NCBI RefSeq assembly: GCF_014648775.1
Contig: NZ_BMRT01000001.1
Location: 992,001-1,056,000 of the forward strand
Source: Streptomyces abikoensis
GTDB lineage: Bacteria; Actinomycetota; Actinomycetes; Streptomycetales; Streptomycetaceae
DNA: 64,000 nt
Direction of reading: 5' to 3'
Part shown: positions 8,310 to 18,809 of the stretch, in pieces
Position numbering within the stretch: the first letter of the stretch is position 1
Layout: every line of letters starts with the position of its first letter
Made by a program: the position numbers and the translations under genes
Notes under the pieces: model-generated
Told to the model about the DNA's origin: nothing
The model's input: only the letters and a program-made list of their open reading frames with translations
Database searches by the model: none

Positions 8310-9143
8310 ATGCCGGAACGACACGACGAACGGAACACGGCGAGCACCGTCTACATCCACGGCCACCACGAGTCCGTGCTGCGCTCCCACGGCCGCCGCA
8401 GGGCCGCCGACTCCGCCGCCTACCTGCTGCCCTCGCTCGAACCCCACCACCGGATCCTGGACATAGGCTGCGGCCCCGGCAGCATCACCGCCGACCTGGC
8501 CGCCCGGGTGCCCCACGGCCGGGTCACCGGCCTCGACGCCGCCCCCGGCGTCCTGGCGACCGCCCGCGCCACCGCCCGCGAACGCGGCGTGTCCAACACC
8601 GACTTCACCGTCGGCGACGTCCGCGCCCTGGACTTCCCCGACGGCTCCTTCGACGTCGTCCACGCCCACCAGGTGCTCCAGTACCTCGACGACCCGGTGG
8701 CCGCCCTGCGCGAGATGCGCCGGGTGTGCCGCCCCGGCGGCATCGTCGCCGTGCGCGACGTCGTCTACACGGCCATGACCTGGTACCCGCGCGTCCCCGG
8801 CCTGGAGGACTGGCAGCGCCTGTACGTGGACGTCGCCCGCGCCGGCGGCGGCGAACCCGACGCCGGCAGCCGACTGCTGTCCTGGGCCCGGCGGGCCGGC
8901 CTGACCGACGTCACCGCCACGGCGGGCGCCTGGTGCTGGACGGGCGCCGAGCAACGCGCCTGGTGGAGCGGCCTGTGGGCCGACCGCACCCGCTCCGACC
9001 CGTACGCCCGCCACGCGATCGAGGGCGGCCACACGGACCGGGCGGGCCTGGAGGCGATCGCGGCGGCCTGGCACGAGTGGGGGCGTCACGAGGACGCGTG
9101 GTTCTCGGTGCTCCACGGGGAACTGCTCTGCCGGGTCAACTAG
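8310..9143 (+). CDS. class I SAM-dependent methyltransferase
   Basis: 277 residues. Motif I, LDIGCGPGSITADLAARV, is at residues 50-67; the acidic GLDAAPGV loop, the GDVRALDFPDGSFDVVHAHQ segment (shown in part) and the post-motif LREMRRVCRPGG follow in the order of the UbiE/Methyltransf_11 group. It would methylate a small molecule; substrate unknown. A GGGA box precedes ATG 8310. The VOC gene starts ten bases after its stop and is probably in the same transcript. Confidence 0.9.
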   Translation: MPERHDERNTASTVYIHGHHESVLRSHGRRRAADSAAYLLPSLEPHHRILDIGCGPGSITADLAARVPHGRVTGLDAAPGVLATARATARERGVSNTDFTVGDVRALDFPDGSFDVVHAHQVLQYLDDPVAALREMRRVCRPGGIVAVRDVVYTAMTWYPRVPGLEDWQRLYVDVARAGGGEPDAGSRLLSWARRAGLTDVTATAGAWCWTGAEQRAWWSGLWADRTRSDPYARHAIEGGHTDRAGLEAIAAAWHEWGRHEDAWFSVLHGELLCRVN

Positions 9144-9153
9144 CCTGCTTTTC

Positions 9154-9504
9154 ATGAACATTCTGGGGACTTCGCTAAGGGTGTGCGTGAGCGATCTGGA
9201 ATCGGCGATCGCGGTGTACGAACGACTGACCGGCACCGAGGCCCAGCGCTTCCGGCGCGGCGGGGTCTCGGTCGCGGCCGTCGGCTGCTTCTTCCTGATG
9301 AGCGGACCGGAAGCCGAACTCTCCGTCCTGCGCAACATCACGGCCACGCTCGCCGTCACGGACGTCGACCAGGCCCTCGCCGACCTGCGCGCGGTCGGCG
9401 CGCAGATCATCGCGGGGCCGGTGCGAACGCCCATCGGCAGCAACCTGGTGGCCCGTCACCCGGACGGGTCGGTGTTCGAGTACGTGGACCGCCGGGCGGG
9501 GTGA
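9154..9504 (+). CDS. VOC (glyoxalase/bleomycin-resistance fold) family protein
   Basis: 116 residues forming one vicinal-oxygen-chelate module pair: the first beta-alpha unit starts SLRVCVSDLESAIAVYERLTG and the second ends RHPDGSVFEYVDR, where the family's terminal metal ligand Glu is E in VFEYVD. Such proteins are single-domain dioxygenases, isomerases or drug-binding proteins. No clear ribosome binding site is seen; the ten-base gap from the methyltransferase suggests translational coupling. A hairpin with 9-base arms (9521-9529 and 9549-9557) follows and may end the transcript. Confidence 0.75.
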   Translation: MNILGTSLRVCVSDLESAIAVYERLTGTEAQRFRRGGVSVAAVGCFFLMSGPEAELSVLRNITATLAVTDVDQALADLRAVGAQIIAGPVRTPIGSNLVARHPDGSVFEYVDRRAG

Positions 9505-9518
9505 CCTGGGGGGCGGGT

Positions 9519-9845
9519 ATGCGGGTACGCCCTCCCGTAACGGGAACTCGTACCCGCGTATCCGCCGTTCGGCGGCGCCTGGCCATCGCGGTGGGCATAC
9601 CCGTGGGGCCGGCGCCCTCGGAGTACGAGCAGTTGCACGCCCCCGGCTGGGGGTCGTTCCACCTCGTCGGCCTCAGCCTGGTGTCGGAGTTCTTCGCGGT
9701 TCTCGCCCTCGGGCTCGTGCAGGGCTGGGGCGAGATCTGGCCGCGCTGGGGCTCGGTGCGCTCGCCACCACCGTTTTCGGCGCGTTGTTCGTCTACACGT
9801 CGCTCAACGCCGACATGCGGGCTTCCGCCTGGGGCATTACTACCG
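9519..9845 (+). pseudogene. decayed membrane-protein gene remnant
   Basis: From ATG 9519 the frame reads through a basic stretch into APSEYEQLHAPGW and a hydrophobic segment, LVSEFFAVLALGLVQGWGEI, ending IWPRW. This resembles the middle of Streptomyces hypothetical membrane proteins in which a first helix ends in GW-E-x-x-PRW. After about 9760 the frame turns Ser/Pro/Arg-rich, while the next frame gives LGALATTVFGALFVYTSLN, a plausible continuing membrane helix. A frameshift and loss of the 3' end would explain this. The remaining intergenic sequence to 9897 shows nothing else. Confidence 0.45.
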
Positions 9846-9897
9846 GCGCCGCAGGTAGGACCTCCGGCGCCGTCGTGGGCGGCGCGTGCCGGTCTTC

Positions 9898-10572
9898 TCA
9901 GCCCCCCGCCACCGCGATGGCCGCCGCGTGTCCGGCGCCCGCCTCGACGTCGGTCAGCGTCCACCCGGGCGGCGCCACCGGTACGGAACCCGTGCCGACG
10001 TACGTGACCGCCGGGCTCTCGGCCAGACCCGTGCCCGTCCCCTTGAGGTAGGCCTCCTTCCGCGTCCAGCAGCGCGCGAACGCCGCCGGGCGCTCCGGTT
10101 CCGGGAGGGCGGCGAGTTCGGCCGTCTCCGCCGGGTGGAGCATCGGGGAGACGTCGGCGACGACCGCCGCCGACTGCTCCTCCTCGACGTCCGCTCCCAC
10201 CGGCGTGTCCGCGAAGGCGAAGAGGGCCAGTTCCCCGGCGTGGGAGAGGTTGAAGTGCAGCGGTCCGGCGACGGCCGGGCGGCCGTGGGGGCCGCCGCAG
10301 CCGGGGCAGGGCTCGCGGGTGAGGGCGACGTCGGCCGGCGGGAGGCCGAGGTACGCGCCCAGGAGGCGGCGCAACCCCACGTGCGAGGCCACGAAGCGCT
10401 CGCGGTGGAGGGGGCGGAGGAAGCCGGCGGCCCGGGTGCGTTCGTCGGCGTCGAGGTCGTCGAGCGGCCACGTCGACCCGTCGGCGATCCTCAGCAGCCA
10501 GACGTCCGGGCCGCCGCCCGGGCGCCAGGGCCCGGGCAGCGGGTCGCGGCCGAGCTCCCGGGGGCGGATCAC
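9898..10572 (-). CDS. 4'-phosphopantetheinyl transferase, Sfp type
   Basis: 224 residues. It carries the two Sfp signatures: GADVE at 126-130 (Mg/CoA binding; GVDVE is usual) and W-T-R-K-E-A at 169-174, plus the LHFNLSHAG segment at 105-113. The enzyme attaches phosphopantetheine to carrier-protein serines. GTG 10572 overlaps the NRPS stop as GTGA, with GGAGG upstream, so it is the last gene of the siderophore operon and probably activates the aryl carrier protein encoded at 13112-13351. Confidence 0.9.
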   Translation of the reverse strand: MIRPRELGRDPLPGPWRPGGGPDVWLLRIADGSTWPLDDLDADERTRAAGFLRPLHRERFVASHVGLRRLLGAYLGLPPADVALTREPCPGCGGPHGRPAVAGPLHFNLSHAGELALFAFADTPVGADVEEEQSAAVVADVSPMLHPAETAELAALPEPERPAAFARCWTRKEAYLKGTGTGLAESPAVTYVGTGSVPVAPPGWTLTDVEAGAGHAAAIAVAGG

Positions 10573-13115
10573 GGCGCCTCCGGGAGAGCGGTCCGACCGG
10601 CCTCGGCGGCGGCATCCGCCGAGGCCGGAGTCGTGGGGGCGGGGCGCTCCAGGCGGCCGTCCGCCGTCCAGCGGGCCGGGGTGCCCGTGCGGTACATCCG
10701 GCCGCCGGGCGGGCCGAAGGGGTCGCCGACGAGGTGTTCCCCGGCGGCCCCGTGACCGTGGGCCGGCCGGTCGGCGGCCACGTACAGCTCGCCGGTGACG
10801 CCGGGCGGGCACGGCTGGAGGGCCGCGTCGAGCACGTACAGGCGGGTGTTCCAGGCGGGCCGCCCCAGGGGTACGGGCCCGCGCTCGCCCGGCTCGCAGC
10901 GGTGATGGGCGGCGCCGGCCGCCTCCCCCGCCCCGTACACCAGGTGCAGCGCCACGTCCGGGAGCGCCCGGTGGAAGGCGTCGACGGCCTCGCGGGAGGG
11001 CGCGTCGCCCTCGCAGACGACCCGCCGCAGCGAGCTACCGCCGAGGGCCGCCAGCTGCGACCTGTCGCAGCGGACCGTCGTGACGCCCCGTTCGCGGACC
11101 GTACGGGCCAGGTCCCCGTTCTCCGGCAGGACCACCGTGGCGCCTTCCCGCAGCGGCCACAACAGCTCCCGCAGCGATGCCTCCGAGCCGGCTTCGGCGT
11201 GGCGCAGCACGCGGTCACCGGCCGTCAGTCCGCACCGGTCGCTCAGCCAGCGCAGCCCACCGTCGAGCGTGGCGTGCGGGACGAGAGTTCCGCTGGTGGA
11301 GCCGGTGGAGCCGGCGGAATAGGCCCCGTGGTGCGGGGTGAGCGCGCGGCCGGGGTCGACGGGCGGCTGTCCGGCGACGGCGGCCGTCACGGCGGGGTCG
11401 TCCAGGTCGACGACGAGGACGTCCGGCAGCGTGCGGCTCGTGGCCGCGTCGGTCACGACGCACACGGCGGCGGGGTCGTCGGGGCCGGTGAGCGCGCCGC
11501 CCGCCTTGAGGACGGCGAGCACCGCCACCGTCTCCCGGACGGAGAGGCCGAGCGCCACGGCGGCCCGCGCCCCGGGCCGGACGCCGAGGCCGGCGAGGTG
11601 CCGGGCGAGGCGGGAGGCCCGGGCGTTGAGCTCGCCGTACGTCAGGGTGAGGTCGCCGTGGACGAGGGCGGGGGCGCCGGGCGTCCGGGCGGCGCGGGCC
11701 TCGACCGGGCCGATGAGGGTGGTCGGGGGCAGGGCGACGGCCGTGTCGTTGAACTCCGTCAGTACCCGGGCGCGCTCCTCGTCCGTGGCGATGCCGAGAC
11801 CGGCGAGCGGCCGGTGGGGGTCGCCGTCGGCGAGGCGGGCGAGGAGGTCGACGAAGCGGCGCTGGTGGGCGGCGAGCTCCCGGGCGTCGTACAGGGCGGG
11901 GTTGGCGTCGTGGTCGACGCGCAGGCCGGTGCCGTCGGCGCGGTCGTAGACGCTGACGGTCAGGTCCGCGGCGGGGCCGCCGGAGAGGTTGTGGGCGGTG
12001 GAGGGGGCGCCGGCGAAGGTGAGCCCGTAGTCGAAGGGCATCACGTTGACCTGGGGCGCGCGGACCGGTTCGGCGGGGCGGTGGCGCTGGTGGCGGCGCG
12101 CGGCGCGGATGCCGAGGTCGGCCTGGTGGGCGAGCTCGGCGAAGGTGGTGTCGGGGGTGACGGTGAAGCGCAGCGGCAGGACGTTCATGACCATGCCGGG
12201 GATGCGCAGGGCGACGGATCCCATGCGGCCCATCATGGGCAGTCCGAGGGTGACGCGCTCGCTGCCGGTGGCCCGGGAGAGGTAGAGGGCCTGGGCGGCG
12301 AAGAGGACGTCGGGCCAGGTGGCGCGGACGGACGCGGCGAGTTCGCGCAGCCGGGCGGTCTCCTCGGTGCCCAGGTGGGCGGTGCTCCGGAGGGCGGTAC
12401 CGGAGGGGGGCGCGGTGCGGCCGGCGAGAGTGGGGGCGTCGTCGTCGGCGGCGTGGCGGAGCCAGTGCTCGCGGTCGCGGTCGTGGGCGGCGGAGCCGCG
12501 GTAGGCGGCGTCCTCCTCGACGAGCGCGGCGAGCCGTCCGAAGGGGCCCGGGCCGGGGTCGGTGCCCGCGACGAGGGCGGTGTAGACGTCGGCGGTGCGG
12601 CGGGCGAGGAGGGAGTGGCCGTAGCCGTCGAGGACGGCGTGGTGGACGCGCTGGGACCACAGCCAGCGCTGTTCGCCGACGCGCAGCAGGCCGTGGCCGA
12701 AGAGCGGGCCGCGGGCGAGGTCGAAGGGGACGGCCAGGTCGGCGCGCATCCGGGCGTGGGCGGCGCCCATGGGGTCGCGTTCGGCGCGGAGGTCGGCGGT
12801 GTGGAGGGGGAAGCCGTGGCCGGGCGGCGGGATGTCGACGGGCAGCTGCCGGGGCCCGGCGGGCGTGTCCGCGATCCGTACGCCCAGGGTGTCCGCCTCG
12901 CGGGCGACGCGGTACAGGGCCTGGGCGAAGAGCTCCGGGTCCAGCTCGCCGCGGATGTCCAGGTACTCGGCGGTGGCCCACGCGGGGCTGCCCGGGCCGG
13001 GGGTCCGGGCGTGCCACACGGCCGACTGAGCGGCCGTCAGCGGCAGCCCCTCCGGCGCGAGGCGCCGGTCGGGTCCGCTGCCGCTGACGGGCCGCTCGAG
13101 TGCGGTGGTCGTCAT
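10569..13115 (-). CDS. NRPS: condensation domain plus degenerate adenylation domain
   Basis: 848 residues. Residues ~24-450 are a condensation domain with the active-site motif HHAVLDG at 158-164. Residues ~470-825 follow an adenylation domain but its core motifs are broken: A1 (LTYGEL, 491-496) is good, the stretch after LKAGGA is shortened, A3 reads AYSAGSTGSTSGTL without its Lys (about 598-611), A5 reads VYGAGEA, A7 reads YRTGT (808-812) without its Asp, and A8-A10 and a thiolation domain are absent. By motif logic the C domain would join an aryl thioester to an amine, while the A domain should be inactive. It overlaps both neighbours by four bases. Confidence 0.88.
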   Translation of the reverse strand: MTTTALERPVSGSGPDRRLAPEGLPLTAAQSAVWHARTPGPGSPAWATAEYLDIRGELDPELFAQALYRVAREADTLGVRIADTPAGPRQLPVDIPPPGHGFPLHTADLRAERDPMGAAHARMRADLAVPFDLARGPLFGHGLLRVGEQRWLWSQRVHHAVLDGYGHSLLARRTADVYTALVAGTDPGPGPFGRLAALVEEDAAYRGSAAHDRDREHWLRHAADDDAPTLAGRTAPPSGTALRSTAHLGTEETARLRELAASVRATWPDVLFAAQALYLSRATGSERVTLGLPMMGRMGSVALRIPGMVMNVLPLRFTVTPDTTFAELAHQADLGIRAARRHQRHRPAEPVRAPQVNVMPFDYGLTFAGAPSTAHNLSGGPAADLTVSVYDRADGTGLRVDHDANPALYDARELAAHQRRFVDLLARLADGDPHRPLAGLGIATDEERARVLTEFNDTAVALPPTTLIGPVEARAARTPGAPALVHGDLTLTYGELNARASRLARHLAGLGVRPGARAAVALGLSVRETVAVLAVLKAGGALTGPDDPAAVCVVTDAATSRTLPDVLVVDLDDPAVTAAVAGQPPVDPGRALTPHHGAYSAGSTGSTSGTLVPHATLDGGLRWLSDRCGLTAGDRVLRHAEAGSEASLRELLWPLREGATVVLPENGDLARTVRERGVTTVRCDRSQLAALGGSSLRRVVCEGDAPSREAVDAFHRALPDVALHLVYGAGEAAGAAHHRCEPGERGPVPLGRPAWNTRLYVLDAALQPCPPGVTGELYVAADRPAHGHGAAGEHLVGDPFGPPGGRMYRTGTPARWTADGRLERPAPTTPASADAAAEAGRTALPEAP

Positions 13116-13351
13116 GCCGAGGCCCCCAGCAGGGGTGCCCACTCCTCGATGGCCGGCTTCTCCGCGAGGTCGACGAAGGTGACCTCGGTGCCGTGGTCGC
13201 GCCGCCAGCGTTCGACGAGGGTCATGATGCGGACGGAGTCGAGGCCGTAGTCCACGAGGTTCTCGTCGTCGGGGATGTCGGCCGGGTCCTCGCCCAGCAC
13301 GTCGGCGACGTCGGCGCGGATCTGTTCCAGGGTCAGGGCCACGGTGCTCAC
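13112..13351 (-). CDS. stand-alone aryl carrier protein (PP-binding)
   Basis: 79 residues. The phosphopantetheine site is Ser39 in YGLDSVRIM, and helix I (EQIRADVADVLG) and the ending VTFVDLAEKPAIEEW fit aryl carrier proteins of 2,3-dihydroxybenzoate systems. In DhbB/EntB this domain is fused to the isochorismatase; here it is a separate gene. GTG 13351 overlaps the dhbB stop (GTGA); GTG 13342 is an alternative. It would receive dihydroxybenzoyl-AMP from DhbE and present the acyl thioester to the condensation domain next door. Confidence 0.88.
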   Translation of the reverse strand: MSTVALTLEQIRADVADVLGEDPADIPDDENLVDYGLDSVRIMTLVERWRRDHGTEVTFVDLAEKPAIEEWAPLLGASA

Positions 13352-13980
13352 TGTCCTTCGAAGACGCGGTCGGTGGTGGTGACGACGGCGCACTTGGCGG
13401 CCGCCCAGCGAAGTGCCATGGCGTGGTCGCCGGCGGAGAAGTCGGCGACGGCGTCGGCGACGAGGAAGGGCTGGATGTCGCGCATCCAGGCGTCGCAGGC
13501 GCTCATCATGACCCCGATGTGGGCGTAGACGCCGACGACGATCAGCTGGTCGCGGCCCTGCTCCGCCATCCGCTCGGCGAGGTCGGTGCGGACGAAGGCG
13601 CTGTACTTCCACTTGGTGAGCACGGTGTCGCCCGCGTCGGGGGCGACGGCGTCGACGATGGCCTTGGCGCGCTCGTCGTCGGGCAGTCCGGGACCCCAGA
13701 AGTCCTGTTGGAGGCCGCGCTCGGCGGGGCTCTGGCCGCCGGGCTGGGCGGAGTAGACGACGGGGACGCCGAGGCGGGCGCACTCCTTCTTGAGCCGTGC
13801 GATGTTGGCGAGCAGCTCGGTGACGGGCGAGGCGCCGGTCTCGAAGGCGTCGAGGAAGTAGTTCTGCAGGTCGTGGACGAGCAGCACGGCGCGGCGGGGG
13901 TCGACCGTCCAGGCGACCTTGTTCGCGGGGAGGTCCGCGGCGGTGGGCATGGGGTAGGGGGTGATGGCGGGGAGCGCCAT
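13348..13980 (-). CDS. dhbB: isochorismatase, stand-alone
   Basis: 210 residues. It hydrolyses isochorismate to 2,3-dihydro-2,3-dihydroxybenzoate and pyruvate. The nucleophile-region motif LLVHDLQNYFLD has Asp37, KWKYSAF carries the conserved Lys, and GVYAHIGVMMSACDAWMRD is the family signature. The length equals the catalytic domain of DhbB/EntB without its carrier domain, which is encoded by the next gene. GAAAGG precedes the ATG. It lies 37 bases after dhbE in the operon. Confidence 0.93.
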   Translation of the reverse strand: MALPAITPYPMPTAADLPANKVAWTVDPRRAVLLVHDLQNYFLDAFETGASPVTELLANIARLKKECARLGVPVVYSAQPGGQSPAERGLQQDFWGPGLPDDERAKAIVDAVAPDAGDTVLTKWKYSAFVRTDLAERMAEQGRDQLIVVGVYAHIGVMMSACDAWMRDIQPFLVADAVADFSAGDHAMALRWAAAKCAVVTTTDRVFEGQ

Positions 13981-14017
13981 GGTGACGGTGGCCTTTCGTG
14001 GTTCGAGCGGTGAGGTC

Positions 14018-15684
<1,667 letters not shown>

Positions 15685-15688
<4 letters not shown>

Positions 15689-16899
15689 TGGTCGACCCCC
15701 ACTGCCTGAAGGAACGTCTGGAACTTGGCGCCGGTCTCGGCGGTCTCCGCCTCCGGCGAGGACTGCTCGACGACGCCCGCGCCCGCGAAGAGGCGCAGCG
15801 TGCGCTCCTCGGCCTCGGCGCAGCGGATGGTGACGACCCATTCGCCGTCGCCGCTCGCGTCACCCCACCCGACCATGCCGGTGTAGGCGCCCCGGTCGAA
15901 GGGCTCGAGCTCCCCGATGACCCGGCGGGCGGTGTCGGTGGGGGTGCCGCACACAGCGGGCGTCGGGTGGAGGGCGCAGGCCAGTTCCAGGGCGGAGACG
16001 GCGGGGTCGGCCGGCTCGCCGACGACGGTGGTGGACAGGTGCCACATCGCGGCGGTGCGCACCAGGGTGGGGCGCGCGGGCACGTCGAGGGTGCGGCAGT
16101 AGGGGGCGAGGGCCTCGCGGACGGCGTCGACGACGACGGCGTGCTCGTGCAGGTCCTTCGCCGACTCCAGCAGCCCGGCGGCACGGCGGACGTCCTCGGC
16201 GAGGTCGGCGCTGCGGGGTATGGAGCCGGCGAGCGGGTTGGCCACGAGGCGGCCGCCGCGCCGGGAGACGAGGAGTTCGGGGCTGGCGCCGAGCAGGGTG
16301 CGGCCGGGGCCGGAGGGGACGGCGAAGGTGTAGCCGCCGGGGTCGCGGCGGGCGAGGCGCTGGAGCAGCGCGGGCAGGTCGAGGTCGCGCGAGGAGCGCA
16401 GTTCGAGGGTGCGGGCGAGGACGACCTTGCTGAAGTCGCCGCGCTTCATGCGCCGTACGGCCTCGGCGACGGCTCTGCCGTAGGCCGCCGGCTCGGGTAC
16501 GGGCCGGATGTCCCAGTCGGCCGCGGCGGGGGCGGCGGCGGGCAGGGCGACGAGCGGGTCCTCGGCGAGCGGCGGCGCCCAGCGGACGGCCTCCGGCACG
16601 GCGAGCGCGGCGGGGGCGGTCTGGTCGAAGGGCACGGCGCCGACGACGACGGGCGCGGGGTTGCCCGCGAGGAGTTCGGCTTCGAGGGTCTCGGTGACCC
16701 GCCGGTGCAGGGGGGCCGTGCCGTGCGGGACCTCGGCGCGGGTGCCGTGGGCGAGCAGGGTGCGGGTGGGCGAGGCGAAGAACCGGGCGCGGCCGGGTTC
16801 GTAGGCGTCGAGCAGCGAGGTGGCGGCGCCGACGGTGGCCGTCGGGTCCACGGGGCCGCTCGCGCTCGGCCGGTCGGCGACGGGGTGAACCGTGGTCAC
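15685..16899 (-). CDS. dhbC: isochorismate synthase
   Basis: 404 residues. Converts chorismate to isochorismate, the first step to 2,3-dihydroxybenzoate. The chorismate-binding signatures [31 protein letters not shown] and [18 protein letters not shown] appear in order. GTG 16899 is chosen because GGAG lies six bases upstream; a longer frame to 16998 would add a low-complexity Pro/His segment. The gene lies 108 bases after dhbA, with no terminator visible between, so it is read from the iron box promoter at 17814. Confidence 0.94.
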
Positions 16900-17007
16900 C
16901 TGCTGCTCCGTTCTCCCGGTGGATCGCACCGGGTATGGGGGTGTTGAGGGGCCCGGGTGGGGCTGATGTAGGGGGTGCGGGTGCGGCCCGGTGGGCACAA
17001 ACCGCGG

Positions 17008-17802
17008 CTAGGCGCGGAGGGTGGCGCCGCCGTCGACGTAGAGGTCGTGCATCGTGATGTGCCGGGCGCGGTCGGAGACCAGGAAGAGGACGGCGTCGGC
17101 GATGTCGGAGGGCTCGGCGATCCGGCCGAGGGGGATGCCGACGCGGTACGAGCCGGGGTCGCCGTCGATGACGCCCGCGGGCGGCTCGTCGCCGGACCAC
17201 AGGGAGCGCTGCATCGCGGTGTCCGTGGAGCCGGGCGAGACGACGTTGCAGCGGACCCCGCTGCGGGCCAGCTCCAGCCCGAGGCACTTGGTGAACATGG
17301 TGGCGGCGGCCTTCGAGGCGGCGTACGCGGCCATGCTGGTGCGCGGCACTCCGGCGGCGTTGGAGCCGACGGTGACGATGCACCCGGAGCGGCGCCCGCT
17401 CATCCGGCGGGCGGCGGCGCGGGAGGTGTTGAAGACACCGGTGGAGTTGACGTCGAAGGTGCGCTTCCAGTCCTCGTCGGTGATCTCGACGACGGGTGAA
17501 GTCCGCAGCACCCCGGCGACATTGACGAGGATGTCGAGCGGGCCGGCGGTGCGCTCCACTTCCTCGAAGACGGCCTCGACGGCCCGGCTGTCGGAGACGT
17601 CGGCGGTGTAGTGGGTCACCTTTTCGGTGCCGTATTCCGTCTCGAGCGCCTTGACGCCGTTCTCCGTCGCGTCAACGGCCGCGACGCGCGCTCCCTGGGC
17701 GACCAGGGCGCGGGTCACGGCCTCGCCTATGCCCTGCCCGGCGCCGGTGACCAGCGCGATCCGGCCGGCCAGTGCGGACTGCTCCACAGCGGTTTCCCCC
17801 AT
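17008..17802 (-). CDS. dhbA: 2,3-dihydro-2,3-dihydroxybenzoate dehydrogenase
   Basis: 264 residues, short-chain dehydrogenase. The NAD-binding TGAGQGIG is at the N-terminus, the active site Y-A-A-S-K follows AAY near residue 155, and the end LYVDGGATL is typical. In this operon it would oxidise the dihydrodiol to 2,3-dihydroxybenzoate. It is the first leftward gene; the perfect iron box at 17814-17832 lies only 11 bases upstream of the ATG, so expression should be shut off by an iron-loaded IdeR/DmdR-type repressor. Confidence 0.93.
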   Translation of the reverse strand: MGETAVEQSALAGRIALVTGAGQGIGEAVTRALVAQGARVAAVDATENGVKALETEYGTEKVTHYTADVSDSRAVEAVFEEVERTAGPLDILVNVAGVLRTSPVVEITDEDWKRTFDVNSTGVFNTSRAAARRMSGRRSGCIVTVGSNAAGVPRTSMAAYAASKAAATMFTKCLGLELARSGVRCNVVSPGSTDTAMQRSLWSGDEPPAGVIDGDPGSYRVGIPLGRIAEPSDIADAVLFLVSDRARHITMHDLYVDGGATLRA

Positions 17803-17813
17803 TCCACTCGAAT

Positions 17814-17832
17814 TAAGGTAAGCCTTACCTTA
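17814..17832 (-). promoter_or_regulatory. iron box for the dhb operon
   Basis: TAAGGTAAGCCTTACCTTA is a perfect 19-base palindrome (two 9-base arms about a central base), matching the IdeR/DmdR iron-box pattern. It lies immediately upstream of dhbA on the operon's promoter side. Confidence 0.85.
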
Positions 17833-17945
17833 CACAACATCTTCACCAGGGGGAATTGACGTGCGGCCGGACAATCGGGCGCCCCGTCAAAAGCCAAGGA
17901 GGCCAAGAGGACAACGCAAAACCCGAGGGAAACAGATGTCGACCA

Positions 17946-17964
17946 TTAGGTTAGGCTAACCTCA
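17946..17964 (+). promoter_or_regulatory. iron box overlapping the start of the ABC ATPase gene
   Basis: TTAGGTTAGGCTAACCTCA contains the perfect core AGGTTAG-G-CTAACCT and is close to the canonical actinobacterial iron box. Its last base is the A of the ATG at 17964, so the operator covers the translation start. TAGGTT (17947-17952) fits a -10 element, which would give a leaderless transcript. No Shine-Dalgarno sequence fits between the box and the start. Confidence 0.85.
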
Positions 17965-18770
17965 TGCGACTCGTCGTCGAACAGCTCACCGCCGGATACC
18001 CCGGCCACCCGGTCGTCCACGGCGTGGACCTGACCGTCCCCGAGGGACAGGTCGTCGCCGTCGTGGGGCCCAACGGCTGCGGCAAGTCCACCCTGTTGCG
18101 CTCCATCGCCCGGCTGCACCAGCCGGACTCCGGCACGGTCCGGATCGGCGATGCCGACATCTGGCGGCTCACCCCTCGCAGGGCGGCGCACCGCATCGCG
18201 CTGCTCCCCCAGTCGCCGCAGGCGCCCGAGGCCGTGACCGTCGCCGGGCTCGTCCGCTACGGACGCCACCCCCACCAGGGCCTCTTCCGCCAGTGGTCGC
18301 GCGAGGACGAACGGGCCGTCGAGGCCGCGCTGGAGGCCACCGGCACCGCCGCGCTGGCCGGGCGCCGGCTCGACCAGCTCTCCGGCGGCCAGCGCCAGCG
18401 GTGCTGGCTGGCCATGGTCCTCGCCCAGGAGACGCCCGTCGTCCTGCTGGACGAGCCGACGAGCGCCCTCGACCTGGGGCACGCCGTCGACGTCCTGGAA
18501 CTCGTCCGCGAGGTCGCCGCGGCGGGCCGCACGGTCATGATGGTCCTCCACGACCTGGCGAGCGCCGCCCGCTACGCCGATGTGATCGTGGCCATGCGGG
18601 ACGGGCGCGTCGTCGCCCACGGCCCCTCCCGCGAGGTCGTGGACGCCGCCCTCGTCCGCGAGCTCTACGGGGTCGAGTCCGACATCCTGGCCGCCCCCGG
18701 CGACGGCTCCCCCGTCGTCGTCCCCGCGCCGCGCCGACCCGCCGCCGCCCAGGCGGTCCGGGCGGCGTGA
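17964..18770 (+). CDS. ABC transporter ATP-binding protein, iron-siderophore (FecE/FepC) type
   Basis: 268 residues. Walker A GPNGCGKST at 35-43, signature LSGGQRQRC, Walker B VVLLDEPTSALD and the switch His in VLHDLASAARYAD are all present; RYGRHPHQGLF is typical of FepC-type ATPases. It would power import of a ferric siderophore. It is divergent from the dhb operon and carries its own iron box on the start codon. No permease or binding-protein gene is in the window, so it must work with components encoded elsewhere. The C-terminus is Ala/Arg-rich. Confidence 0.92.
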   Translation: MRLVVEQLTAGYPGHPVVHGVDLTVPEGQVVAVVGPNGCGKSTLLRSIARLHQPDSGTVRIGDADIWRLTPRRAAHRIALLPQSPQAPEAVTVAGLVRYGRHPHQGLFRQWSREDERAVEAALEATGTAALAGRRLDQLSGGQRQRCWLAMVLAQETPVVLLDEPTSALDLGHAVDVLELVREVAAAGRTVMMVLHDLASAARYADVIVAMRDGRVVAHGPSREVVDAALVRELYGVESDILAAPGDGSPVVVPAPRRPAAAQAVRAA

Positions 18771-18809
18771 GTCACCCCGGCCGGCCCCACGACCCCGGCC
18801 ACGAGCCCG

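Noticed and set aside
10734-13250. Long plus-strand frame opposite the NRPS
   Set aside because: Composition is Gly/Ala/Val/Glu-rich without motifs; it mirrors the GC-rich NRPS coding strand.
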